From IMG/VR virus record IMGVR_UViG_3300042887_000043, positions 1 to 25,948 of that record: a DNA stretch of 25,948 nt. One strand, written 5' to 3'. Origin of the DNA: a virus. A program made the translations under genes and the position numbers. Position 1 is the stretch's first letter. Each line of letters starts with the position of its first letter. The notes under the pieces are model-generated. The model was not told the origin of the DNA. It was given only the letters and a program-made list of their open reading frames with translations, and did no database searches. Shown piece by piece: positions 9,300-15,143 of this stretch.

Positions 9300-9581
9300 A
9301 TGTCAGACGCAATTTCACAACACAAACGCATGGCAATGGGCGAGTCTGTGCCTATGGCTAAGGGCAAGTCAGTCATTCAAAAGTACGCCAAGGGCGGCGC
9401 AGTCATGGCAGAGGGCGGCGCAGCTAATCTGCCAGCAAGAGGCGGCGTTCTAGAGCCAATGAAATCAACGGGCGCAAAGATTGCCAGCCTTAAAAAAGGC
9501 GGCGCAGTGCCTAAGAAGGGCATGGGCTTGACGATCGCCATTGGCATCCCAGTGCGCAAAGCGGCCGGCCGTGGTCGTTAA
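9300..9581 (+). CDS. Small Lys/Gly-rich protein with repeated GG-x-V motifs
   Basis: The 93-residue basic protein is rich in Lys, Gly, Ala and Met, with no obvious hydrophobic segment. It carries KYAKGGAVM, MAEGGAANL, ARGGVLEP and KKGGAVPKK, the same double-glycine motif that punctuates the giant protein and two later small proteins. AAGGAG lies about 9 bases upstream of the ATG, inside the end of the portal gene, so translation initiation should be efficient. It begins 2 bases after the portal stop. No catalytic motif is visible, and function is unknown to me. Position and composition suggest a virion-associated or head-internal protein, perhaps DNA- or scaffold-contacting because of its positive charge; that is inference. 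Confidence 0.7.
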   Translation: MSDAISQHKRMAMGESVPMAKGKSVIQKYAKGGAVMAEGGAANLPARGGVLEPMKSTGAKIASLKKGGAVPKKGMGLTIAIGIPVRKAAGRGR

Positions 9582-9762
9582 CCCAGTCAGCGACCTGATC
9601 GGCAAGATAAAGGAGCGGCGCTTAGAGTTGGCGCTGTCGCTTGCTGACGGCTACGCGATCAACATTGAGTCCTACCATCGCATGGTCGGCACATATCAGG
9701 GCTTAGGTGAAGCTCTAGACATACTTGACGAGATTTTGACAGAGAAAGACGAAGATTTATAA
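9571..9762 (+). CDS. Small acidic helical protein of unknown function
   Basis: I prefer the GTG at 9571, giving 63 residues (starting MVVNPVSDLIGKIKERR), which overlaps the preceding gene by 11 bases. The frame could also be entered at TTG 9541, but that would overlap by 41 bases and add a segment out of character with the rest. The product is predicted almost all helical: a basic stretch (KIKERRLELA), a middle with YHRMVGTYQGLGEALDI, and a strongly acidic tail (EILTEKDEDL). It resembles small uncharacterised genes found beside portals in related phages, but I cannot name the family. The ribosome site is weak, so translation may depend on coupling to the upstream gene. A strong promoter-like sequence overlaps its 3' end. 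Confidence 0.6.
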   Translation: MVVNPVSDLIGKIKERRLELALSLADGYAINIESYHRMVGTYQGLGEALDILDEILTEKDEDL

Positions 9763-9763
9763 C
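9736..9763 (+). promoter_or_regulatory. Candidate sigma70-type promoter upstream of the co-chaperonin operon
   Basis: TTGACA (9736-9741), a perfect -35 consensus, is followed after 16 bases by TATAAC (9758-9763), matching 5 of 6 bases of the -10 consensus. It overlaps the stop codon of the small upstream gene and precedes the largest non-coding gap so far (9763-9906), as expected for a real transcription start near 9770. It would drive co-chaperonin, scaffold and the 175-residue gene. The -35 element lies in coding sequence, so chance cannot be excluded. Confidence 0.55.
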
Positions 9764-9778
9764 GCCTTTAGCAAGCGG

Positions 9779-9894
9779 GGTCGGGCTTTTGATAAGGGTC
9801 ACCGACCTAACCACTCGGCTTTAGAGTTGACGCCTCGGAAAGACGAGGATAACCGCGCCGAATGGCGCTTTTAACCAAGTGCCGCATGGCGCTT
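9779..9894 (+). promoter_or_regulatory. Leader of the co-chaperonin gene with several short inverted repeats
   Basis: Four possible stems occur in this non-coding stretch: GGTCGG/CCGACC (9779-9784 with 9802-9807, 17-base loop), CCTCG/CGAGG (9833-9837 with 9844-9848), GCGCC/GGCGC (9855-9859 with 9864-9868) and AAGTGCC/GGCGCTT (9877-9883 with 9888-9894). The last ends 3 bases before the AGGAG ribosome site at 9897-9901. A 12-base direct repeat (atggcgctttta at 9862 and 9886) lies in the same stretch. Individually the stems are short and could arise by chance; their clustering next to a promoter and a ribosome site makes a regulatory leader plausible. Confidence 0.35.
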
Positions 9895-9906
9895 TTAGGA
9901 GTGAGT

Positions 9907-10317
9907 ATGAAGGACTTTGAGACCCTCGACGAGGCGTTCCCGCAGTGTGTGCACGGCATCACCCCTCTTGGCGCTCGAGTGTTGTTACAGCTCAAAAGCG
10001 TCAAAAAAGCAAGTAAAGGCGGCATCATCCTCGTTGAAGAAACACGCGAAACTGAGCGTGCGCAGTCAATGATCGGCAAGGTCTTGGCACTCGGTCCGAT
10101 CGCATTTAAAAACCGTGACACTTTATCCGAATGGGGCGAAGGAATTTGGTGCTCAGTCGGCGACTACGTGCGCGTACCGCGCTGGTCAGGCGACCGGTTC
10201 ACGGTGCCCAACCCGAACGACGCAGAAGACCAAGTTTCACTGCAAATCCTGAACGATTTTGAGTTGTGGGCGAAGGTTGACCCTGACCAAGTCTTGACCA
10301 TGAGGCAATTCGTATGA
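9907..10317 (+). CDS. GroES-like co-chaperonin
   Basis: I start at ATG 9907 because AGGAG ends 5 bases before it; two further in-frame ATGs upstream (9862, 9886) lie in a repeat without ribosome sites. The 136-residue product follows the GroES plan: GITPLGARVLLQL (first strand), a mobile-loop-like KKASKGGIILVEE whose IIL matches the GroEL-binding hydrophobic anchor, SMIGKVLALGP, then CSVGDYVRVPRW, and a final SLQILNDFELWAKV strand. It is longer than host GroES (about 97 residues) and T4 gp31 (about 111), the extra length lying between the strands (GPIAFKNRDTLSEWGEG) and at the C-terminus. Phage co-chaperonins pair with host GroEL, in T4 to fold the capsid protein. The location next to scaffold and upstream of the capsid gene fits that. 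The stop overlaps the scaffold start (ATGA). Confidence 0.85.
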   Translation: MKDFETLDEAFPQCVHGITPLGARVLLQLKSVKKASKGGIILVEETRETERAQSMIGKVLALGPIAFKNRDTLSEWGEGIWCSVGDYVRVPRWSGDRFTVPNPNDAEDQVSLQILNDFELWAKVDPDQVLTMRQFV

Positions 10318-11267
10318 ACCCGACAGAAAAAATGGAAATGCAGGTCGACGAGGAGCAAGACGGCTCCGCGATCGCCCAGTTACCCGAGGGCGAAGCGCCC
10401 GAAAACGACGAAAAGGTTGAACTTGCCGAGGGCGGTGACGTTGATGCCAACGACGGGCTTGATAAAGACCCCGATCGTGAGGCAATTCGCGCTGCCCGAC
10501 GCGAAGAGCGTCGACTCAAGAAGTCTATTCACCGTGAAAAGACAAAAGAGTCCAGCCACCTGATCAATAACCTGCGCACACAGAACCAGCAGCTCTCGGA
10601 GCGCTTGGCGCACCTTGAAAAACGCACCTCTGGGGCTGAATTAGCCCGTGTTGACAAGGCGATTGACGACACCGAGGTGCAGATCGAGTACGCAAAGATG
10701 AAAATGCGTGAGGCGGTCGCAAATCAGGACGGTGACGCAGTCGTCAAGGCTCAGGAGCTGATGTACGAGTCGCAGCGCAAGCACGAATCCTTGAAAAACA
10801 TCAAGGATCAGGCAACACGCCAGATGTCGCAGCCACCCAAGCCCACGATGAACGTGCCCGACCCGTCCGTTCAGCGCAACGCCGCCGAGTGGATGGAGCG
10901 CAACCCGTGGTACGACCCACAGGCCAAGGACATGGACTCGGAAATCGCCCAGCGTTTGGACAAAAAGCTCACCGACGAGGGTTATGACCCATCTTCGCCC
11001 GATTACTGGGAAGAGCTTGATGATCGCGTGTCAAAGTACTTGCCTCACCGCACCGGTACTGCAGCACCTGCCCGTGCAGCCCAACGCCCACGCATGACAG
11101 GCTCTGGGCGCGAGTCTGCGCCGACTGGGCGTGGTAACGAGTTCAGGCTCTCTGCTGACCGCGTGCAGGCAATCAAGGACATGGGCGCGTGGGATAACCC
11201 CGATCAACGCGCCAAGATGATCAAATCCTACGCAAAATATGACCGTGAAAACAAAAGGAATACATAA
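10314..11267 (+). CDS. Capsid scaffolding protein
   Basis: The 317-residue, very charged protein starts by a 4-base ATGA overlap with the co-chaperonin. The N-terminus is acidic (DEEQDGSAI, EGEAPENDEKVELAEGGDV), followed by a long basic then heptad-like coiled coil (about residues 55-165, including RREERRLKKSIHREKTKESS and NNLRTQNQQLSERLAHLEKR), and a C-terminal part with NPWYDPQAKDMDSEIAQRL and a basic tail (SYAKYDRENKRN). This profile and the position just before the capsid genes are those of podovirus scaffolds, which fill the procapsid and leave before or during packaging. Basic C-terminal helices contact the capsid protein in P22-like systems. It shares DGSAI with the portal N-terminus and contains one GG-x-V motif (residues 40-43). 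No prohead protease gene is seen. Confidence 0.8.
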   Translation: MNPTEKMEMQVDEEQDGSAIAQLPEGEAPENDEKVELAEGGDVDANDGLDKDPDREAIRAARREERRLKKSIHREKTKESSHLINNLRTQNQQLSERLAHLEKRTSGAELARVDKAIDDTEVQIEYAKMKMREAVANQDGDAVVKAQELMYESQRKHESLKNIKDQATRQMSQPPKPTMNVPDPSVQRNAAEWMERNPWYDPQAKDMDSEIAQRLDKKLTDEGYDPSSPDYWEELDDRVSKYLPHRTGTAAPARAAQRPRMTGSGRESAPTGRGNEFRLSADRVQAIKDMGAWDNPDQRAKMIKSYAKYDRENKRNT

Positions 11268-11794
11268 TGGATAGCCGCTTAAAACGAAGTGCTGGCGAGA
11301 GCCGCAACAACCGTACCGAGCAAGACGCATCGCGTGCAGCGCCCGAGGAGAACTTTCCGATCGTGCGTGAGCGTCGTCGTGCGCGTAACGAGTTTCAGCA
11401 GACCGTGTTGCCAAACATCCCCGAGATCCCCGGCTTTCACCTCTGCTGGCTCGCCACAAACAGCCAGTACGACCCAATTCATCGTCGTTTCTCGCTAGGC
11501 TACACGCCTGTGCGAGCCGACGAGATGCCCGGCTACGACATGTACAAGGTCAAGGAAGGCGACCAGTCTGGCCACATCATGTGCAACGAGATGCTGCTTT
11601 GCAAGATGCCGATGGATATTTATCAGGACATCATGCTCGAGCACCACCACTTCCAGCCGATGGACGAGGCAGATAAGATCCGCGTCGATCAGGAGCAGCT
11701 CGTAAGTCAGCGCGACCGCTCAGGTAAGGCCGCGGGCAGCATTGAGGGCAGCTTGCCAGATGAAAGTAACGTGAAATTGCCACACTTTAGTTAA
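11267..11794 (+). CDS. Conserved-type head-region protein of unknown function
   Basis: The 175-residue product starts by a one-base overlap of scaffold TAA and its ATG, with AAAAGGA about 8 bases upstream. The N-terminal 50 residues are basic and probably disordered (RRRARNEF). The core has IPGFHLCWLATNSQYDPIHRRFSLGYTPV and GDQSGHIMCNEMLLCKMPMDIYQDIMLEHHH, followed by a charged helical tail. I recognise this pattern from genes placed between scaffold and capsid in related uncultured podoviruses, but know no function. The Cys and His residues (C in HLCWL, C in IMCNEM, C in LLCKMP, EHHH) are suggestive of metal binding but not arranged as a standard motif. A minor head or completion protein is plausible. 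The coding region ends before the AT-rich leader, which may mark the end of this transcription unit, although no terminator is seen. Confidence 0.65.
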   Translation: MDSRLKRSAGESRNNRTEQDASRAAPEENFPIVRERRRARNEFQQTVLPNIPEIPGFHLCWLATNSQYDPIHRRFSLGYTPVRADEMPGYDMYKVKEGDQSGHIMCNEMLLCKMPMDIYQDIMLEHHHFQPMDEADKIRVDQEQLVSQRDRSGKAAGSIEGSLPDESNVKLPHFS

Positions 11795-11799
11795 CTTGC

Positions 11800-11827
11800 T
11801 TTACTTTTAAAAAATTAGTATTAAAAT
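11800..11827 (+). promoter_or_regulatory. Candidate promoter for the decoration/capsid genes
   Basis: TTTACT (11800-11805) is followed after 16 bases by TAAAAT (11822-11827), giving 4/6 and 5/6 matches to sigma70 consensus in the most AT-rich stretch of the window. An alternative pairing is TTGCTT (11796-11801), 17 bases, TATTAA (11819-11824). Location just after a gene end and 140 bases before the decoration gene supports a dedicated promoter for the most abundant virion proteins. Confidence 0.5.
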
Positions 11828-11837
11828 ATGCTGCATA

Positions 11838-11930
11838 TGGATGCCCGCTTTGTAAAAAGCAGGTATCCACACCAAATTTAGTCCTAAAAATCATGTTTCA
11901 GATGATTTTGCCTGTAGCTTTGAAGAAAGC
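11838..11930 (+). promoter_or_regulatory. Structured leader with three consecutive hairpins before the decoration/capsid genes
   Basis: Hairpin 1 pairs 11838-11851 with 11856-11869: about 13 pairs with one C-A mismatch and one G-U pair, closed by the four-base loop GTAA, a GNRA-type tetraloop in RNA. Hairpin 2 pairs AAAATCAT (11887-11894) perfectly with ATGATTTT (11902-11909), 7-base loop. Hairpin 3 pairs GCTTT (11917-11921) with AAAGC (11926-11930), 4-base loop. They lie between the candidate promoter and the ribosome site AGGAG (11959-11963). None is followed by a proper T-run after a GC stem, so termination is not the obvious role; mRNA stabilisation, processing or translational control are possible. 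I do not recognise a known riboswitch. Confidence 0.6.
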
Positions 11931-11969
11931 GAAAACATTATCCCTTTAACTGTTTTTTAGGAGCATCCT

Positions 11970-12557
11970 ATGAGTGCAACCTCTGCACCTTTTGGCCTGC
12001 GACCTGCGTATTTCCCAACAGGGTTGGAACGCGCACAAGCTCTGGCTAATGGCATCACCTCGGGCTACGGCACCTCGATCTTAAAAGGTCAGGCTGTTCA
12101 GTACTCGCCAAACGCTGGCGTCATCTTGCCAGTTCTGGACACAACAACCAACAGCGGCTTAGTCTCTGGTGCCTTCGCAGGCGTCGAGTGGACTGACACA
12201 ACTGGTCGTCGCCGTGTCTCTAACTACTGGCCTGCAAGCACTACTGCAATCGCCGGTAGCGTCGTCGCCTATTTCTACAACGACCAACAAATCGTCTACG
12301 AAATTCAGACTGACGCAACTATGGCTCAAACTTCGATCGGTAACGAAGCGAACTTGAGCAACTTCACTGCAGGTTCTACCACCACTGGTCTGTCACAGAT
12401 GACTCTGTCGGCATCGCTTGTTGGTTCAGGCAGCACTGGTCAGTTCCGTATTGTTGATATTGCACCATACCCAGATAACAACTGGGGCGATCCTTTTGTG
12501 ATCGTTCGTGTACAGGTCAGCAACCCTCAATTTGTGGCTGCTAAAGCCGCTATCTAA
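11970..12557 (+). CDS. Probable capsid decoration (head-stabilising) protein
   Basis: The 195-residue product is beta-rich and starts PFGLRPAYFPTG, with GYGTSILKGQAVQYSPNAGVI, FAGVEWTDTTGRRRVSNYWPA and a C-terminal WGDPFVIVRVQVSNPQFVAAKAAI. Short beta-barrel proteins of this kind sit directly upstream of the capsid gene in many podoviruses and are generally taken as decoration or head-stabilising proteins; family assignment here is by pattern recollection, not by search. AGGAG at 11959-11963 gives a good ribosome site, and 11 bases separate the stop from the capsid gene, so the pair is translated from one mRNA. The gene is preceded by the three-hairpin leader. A head fibre subunit would be the alternative reading. 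Codon use is relaxed compared with the GC-richer scaffold. Confidence 0.62.
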   Translation: MSATSAPFGLRPAYFPTGLERAQALANGITSGYGTSILKGQAVQYSPNAGVILPVLDTTTNSGLVSGAFAGVEWTDTTGRRRVSNYWPASTTAIAGSVVAYFYNDQQIVYEIQTDATMAQTSIGNEANLSNFTAGSTTTGLSQMTLSASLVGSGSTGQFRIVDIAPYPDNNWGDPFVIVRVQVSNPQFVAAKAAI

Positions 12558-12568
12558 GGAGAACTGAT

Positions 12569-13483
12569 ATGGCAGCTCCAATGCGCAGTACGGACTTCCG
12601 ATCGATTGTTGAGCCAATCCTCAACGAATGCTTCGACGGAATCTATGACCAACGAGCCGATGAGTGGAGCACAGTGTTCCGCGAGCAAATGGGCATCCCA
12701 CGTAACTACCACGAAGAACCCGTCCTGTACGGATTCGGCGCAGCACCTCAGTTACCTGACGGCACCCCCGTCTCGTACCAGCAGGGCGGCGTGCTGTTCC
12801 TCCAGCGCTATGTGTACAACGTCTACGGCTTAGCCTTCGCGTTGACCAAAGTTCTGGTTGAGGACGGCGACCACATCCGTATCGGTCAGGTCTACGCTAA
12901 ACACTTAGCGCAGTCGTTGATTGAGACAAAAGAACTGCTCGCAGCTAACGTATTGAACCGTGCGTTCAATAGCAGCTACGTCGGCGGCGACGGCGTTTCA
13001 CTCACCAACACCTCGCACCCGATCGTCAACGGCGTGTTCAGCAACCAGCTCACGACCGCAGCTAACTTGTCGCAAACTTCGCTTGAGCAGATGCTCATCC
13101 AAGTGCGTCAAGCTGTGGACAACAACGGCAAGAAGATCCGTCTTCAGCCGCTGAAGCTGATTGTTGCACCCGGCAACGTCTTCCAAGCAGAAGTCCTGCT
13201 CAAGTCTGTGCTCCGCACCGGCACCGCCAACAACGACATCAACCCAGTCAAGTCGATTGGTCTGATGCCCGAGGGCGCTTCGGTACTGAGCCGTTTGACT
13301 TCAGCCACCAACTGGTGGGTGCAGACTGACGCGCCAGAAGGTCTGAAGTTGATGATGCGCCGTGGTCTTGAGAAAACGATGGAGGGCGACTTCGAAACTG
13401 ACTCAATGCGCTACAAGGCAACAGAGCGGTACACGATTTCGTGGACTGATCCTCGCGCAGTGTACGGCACGCCCGGCGTGTAA
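12569..13483 (+). CDS. Major capsid protein
   Basis: The 304-residue product fits a HK97-fold major capsid protein. Visible elements are an N-terminal arm (FRSIVEPILNECFDGIYDQRADEW), an extended loop region (QMGIPRNYHEEPVLYGFGAAPQLPDG), a long spine-type helix region (YAKHLAQSLIETKELLAANVLNRAF), SNQLTTAANLSQTSLEQMLIQVRQ, then PLKLIVAPGNVFQAEVLLKSVL, typical for the P-domain of this group, and a C-terminal W-V-Q-T-D segment followed by YTISWTDPRAVYGTPG. AAGGAG lies 8-10 bases before the ATG. There is no N-terminal scaffold/delta domain or protease gene, in agreement with a separate scaffold gene. The short intergenic gap to the decoration gene and a terminator right after its stop define a two-gene unit likely expressed at very high level. 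Confidence 0.88.
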   Translation: MAAPMRSTDFRSIVEPILNECFDGIYDQRADEWSTVFREQMGIPRNYHEEPVLYGFGAAPQLPDGTPVSYQQGGVLFLQRYVYNVYGLAFALTKVLVEDGDHIRIGQVYAKHLAQSLIETKELLAANVLNRAFNSSYVGGDGVSLTNTSHPIVNGVFSNQLTTAANLSQTSLEQMLIQVRQAVDNNGKKIRLQPLKLIVAPGNVFQAEVLLKSVLRTGTANNDINPVKSIGLMPEGASVLSRLTSATNWWVQTDAPEGLKLMMRRGLEKTMEGDFETDSMRYKATERYTISWTDPRAVYGTPGV

Positions 13484-13490
13484 AGCAACA

Positions 13491-13522
13491 GGGGCTAGTC
13501 CAAAAGATTAGCCCCTTTTTTT
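13491..13522 (+). terminator. Strong intrinsic terminator after the major capsid gene
   Basis: A 10-base stem GGGGCTAGTC (13491-13500) pairs with GATTAGCCCC (13506-13515) around loop CAAAA, with one G-T pair, and is followed at once by seven T residues (13516-13522). This is the textbook layout of a Rho-independent terminator and the clearest one in the window. It begins 8 bases after the capsid stop codon. Confidence 0.92.
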
Positions 13523-13559
13523 CTATCAACCGAGTGGTTCAAGCCACAGGAGATTTAAA

Positions 13560-14537
13560 ATGCCCCAATTTTCAGACGACCTATTCTTAGGTTCAGCCAT
13601 TACCGTTCAGGGTGCGGATACTTACCCTACTGTCTCAACCTTTACTGGTTCAATTGCTACAACCACATTGACTGTCACCGCAATGCTCTCTGGTGATCCA
13701 ATTACTGTTGGTATGTTTATTGACAGCTCAACGTCACTTACCAATGGAACTTACATTACCGCTTTTGGTACAGGTGCAGGCGGCACAGGAACTTACACCG
13801 TAAGCGCCTCACAAACTGTAGCAAGTGCCACAATCATTGGTTCTGGTAATGCGTTATTGCAAAACCCATCCTCAATGAGCGTAGGCGTCGGGCCGTTAGG
13901 TCGCATCTACGTTTGGGATGCTGTCCCACAGGCAAAGCTTACAACCAACATTGTTGCTGCTGTCATCACAACTGCCACCACGCTTACGCTTGCCGCAGGT
14001 GCAGGTGTGACATCCGCCACGATCACAGGCGGTGCCACAGGCTTGCAACTTGACTGCCCTCGTGCTGTTTCTACAACCACAGGCGCAGGTACTCCGACTT
14101 CTGTCAACATTACCATTTCGGGTTACGACTATTACGGTCAAGCCATGAGCGAAGTGATCGCAACTGGTACAGTCGCATCAACAACGGTCAACGGTAAAAA
14201 AGCCTTTTACCAAATCTCTAGCGTTACCGCTTCAGGCGGCAGCGTGGTGACTGTTGCTGTGGGTACAACTGACATCTTGGGTTCGCCATTGCGCATTACC
14301 GACAGAGGTTACGTTGCCCGTGCAGGTTGGGATAACACCTTGGCTGAAGATGCAGGCACAATGACTGTTGCCGCTACTTTGACGGCTACTACAACCACAG
14401 GCGATGTGAGGGGTACATATTTACCCTCATCTGCTTGTGACGGTATTAAACGTCTTGTAATGGGAATAGCCCTGCCAGCAATTGCGGCAGGCCCGAACGC
14501 AACTCGTACTGGCGCTCTCGGCGTCACACAAGCCTAA
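13560..14537 (+). CDS. Beta-rich accessory virion protein with an inserted [13 protein letters not shown] domain
   Basis: The 325-residue product is Thr/Gly/Ala/Val-rich and predicted nearly all beta. The N-terminus [24 protein letters not shown] appears interrupted by a compact module (about residues 28-98; [13 protein letters not shown], then [21 protein letters not shown]) that is a common inserted domain in phage virion proteins, after which the host fold seems to resume at [23 protein letters not shown]. The rest has further strands ([40 protein letters not shown]). I take it for a head- or neck-associated structural or fibre-like protein, because it lies between capsid and adaptor genes. 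CAGGAG is the ribosome site. It sits 37 bases after the terminator, with no clear own promoter, so it depends on readthrough or an unrecognised start. Confidence 0.6.
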   Translation: MPQFSDDLFLGSAITVQGADTYPTVSTFTGSIATTTLTVTAMLSGDPITVGMFIDSSTSLTNGTYITAFGTGAGGTGTYTVSASQTVASATIIGSGNALLQNPSSMSVGVGPLGRIYVWDAVPQAKLTTNIVAAVITTATTLTLAAGAGVTSATITGGATGLQLDCPRAVSTTTGAGTPTSVNITISGYDYYGQAMSEVIATGTVASTTVNGKKAFYQISSVTASGGSVVTVAVGTTDILGSPLRITDRGYVARAGWDNTLAEDAGTMTVAATLTATTTTGDVRGTYLPSSACDGIKRLVMGIALPAIAAGPNATRTGALGVTQA

Positions 14538-14547
14538 GGGGTAGATC

Positions 14548-15093
14548 ATGGGTTTCAAAGAGATGAAGATGATGAAATCTACCGAGCCCTCAGTTGACGA
14601 GGCCGGTAAGGGCATGAAGAAAGGCGGCAAGACAAAGATGCAAATGGGCGGTGCAATGCCTACTGCTCCTCTAGCCGCTGCAGCCCAACCTATGGGTCGT
14701 CGTCCCATGCCCTCGCGCCCAGCAATGGGTCGCCCAGCAATGGGTCGCAAGCCTGATCCTCGCGCAGCAATGCTCGAGGCCGCGATGGCTCAGCGTGCAG
14801 GAGCCCCGATGATGCGCAAGAAAGGCGGCGAAGTTGAAGGCAAAGCAATGCACATGAAAGAAGAGCGCCAGATCAAGGGAATCAAGAAAGAGTTGATGTC
14901 TCATGAAGGCAAGCCAGCATCTAAGGCTCACAAGGGTCTTAAAACTGGCGGCATGCCTAAGTACGCAACTGGTGGCGTTGTGCAGAAGTACGCAACCGGC
15001 GGTGTCGTGCAGAAGTACAAAGACGGCGGTCATGCTGTGATGGCTTGCAAAGACGGTGGCGGCTTTAAGGCGATGAAAAAAGGCGGTTGCTAG
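14548..15093 (+). CDS. Lys/Met/Gly-rich protein with tandem GG-x-V motifs
   Basis: The 181-residue, strongly basic product has almost no hydrophobic core and is probably disordered or peptide-like. It contains PAMGRPAMGRK repeats (about residues 56-66) and many double-glycine motifs: KKGGKTK, QMGGAMP, RKKGGEVEG, KTGGMPKY, then two tandem copies of KYATGGVVQ, KYKDGGHAV, CKDGGGFKA and KKGGC at the extreme C-terminus. The two Cys residues lie in the last 15 residues, the last one being the C-terminal residue. AAGGGG lies 7-12 bases before ATG 14548. Function unknown; the charge fits packaging near DNA, and the shared motif links it with the giant protein and with genes at 9300 and 15926. An arginine/lysine-rich internal head protein is one possibility (inference). 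Confidence 0.65.
   Translation: MGFKEMKMMKSTEPSVDEAGKGMKKGGKTKMQMGGAMPTAPLAAAAQPMGRRPMPSRPAMGRPAMGRKPDPRAAMLEAAMAQRAGAPMMRKKGGEVEGKAMHMKEERQIKGIKKELMSHEGKPASKAHKGLKTGGMPKYATGGVVQKYATGGVVQKYKDGGHAVMACKDGGGFKAMKKGGC
14961..15017 (+). repeat. Tandem in-frame repeat coding the KYATGGVVQ motif
   Basis: Two imperfect copies of a 27-base unit (about 14961-14987 and 14988-15014) differ only at synonymous positions (for example act/acc, ggc/ggt) and lead into a third divergent copy coding KYKDGGHAV. Retention of the protein motif with drift at third positions points to selection on the peptide rather than a fresh duplication. Confidence 0.7.
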
Positions 15094-15103
15094 TAATAAA
15101 TCG

Positions 15104-15123
15104 GGGGCGGCTTCGGTCGCCTC
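15104..15123 (+). promoter_or_regulatory. Hairpin with a C(UUCG)G tetraloop in the gap between genes
   Basis: Eight consecutive pairs (15104-15111 with 15116-15123, two of them G-T) close the loop TTCG, flanked by C and G, the exceptionally stable cUUCGg tetraloop in RNA. It lies in the 50-base gap 11 bases after one stop and 10 bases before the ribosome site AAGGAA of the next gene. No T-run follows, so it is not a standard terminator; RNA processing, 3' end protection or attenuation are possible. Confidence 0.6.
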
Positions 15124-15143
15124 AACTCAGCCAAGGAATAGCA

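Noticed and set aside
9862-9906. Longer form of the co-chaperonin beginning at ATG 9862 or 9886
   Set aside because: Both ATGs sit in a direct repeat with no ribosome site; GroES alignment begins well after ATG 9907, which has AGGAG at 5 bases.
10004-10120. GG-x-I in the co-chaperonin (SKGGIIL) as another copy of the GG-x-V motif
   Set aside because: This is the ordinary GroES mobile-loop sequence, explained by GroEL binding.
11887-11909. AAAATCAT/ATGATTTT hairpin as an intrinsic terminator
   Set aside because: Stem is AT-rich and the T run is part of the stem itself, so it lacks the GC stem plus separate T-tract.
15087-15143. Upstream extension of the structural gene at 15144
   Set aside because: It would overlap the previous gene, pass through the cUUCGg hairpin and add an atypical basic segment; AAGGAA fits ATG 15144.
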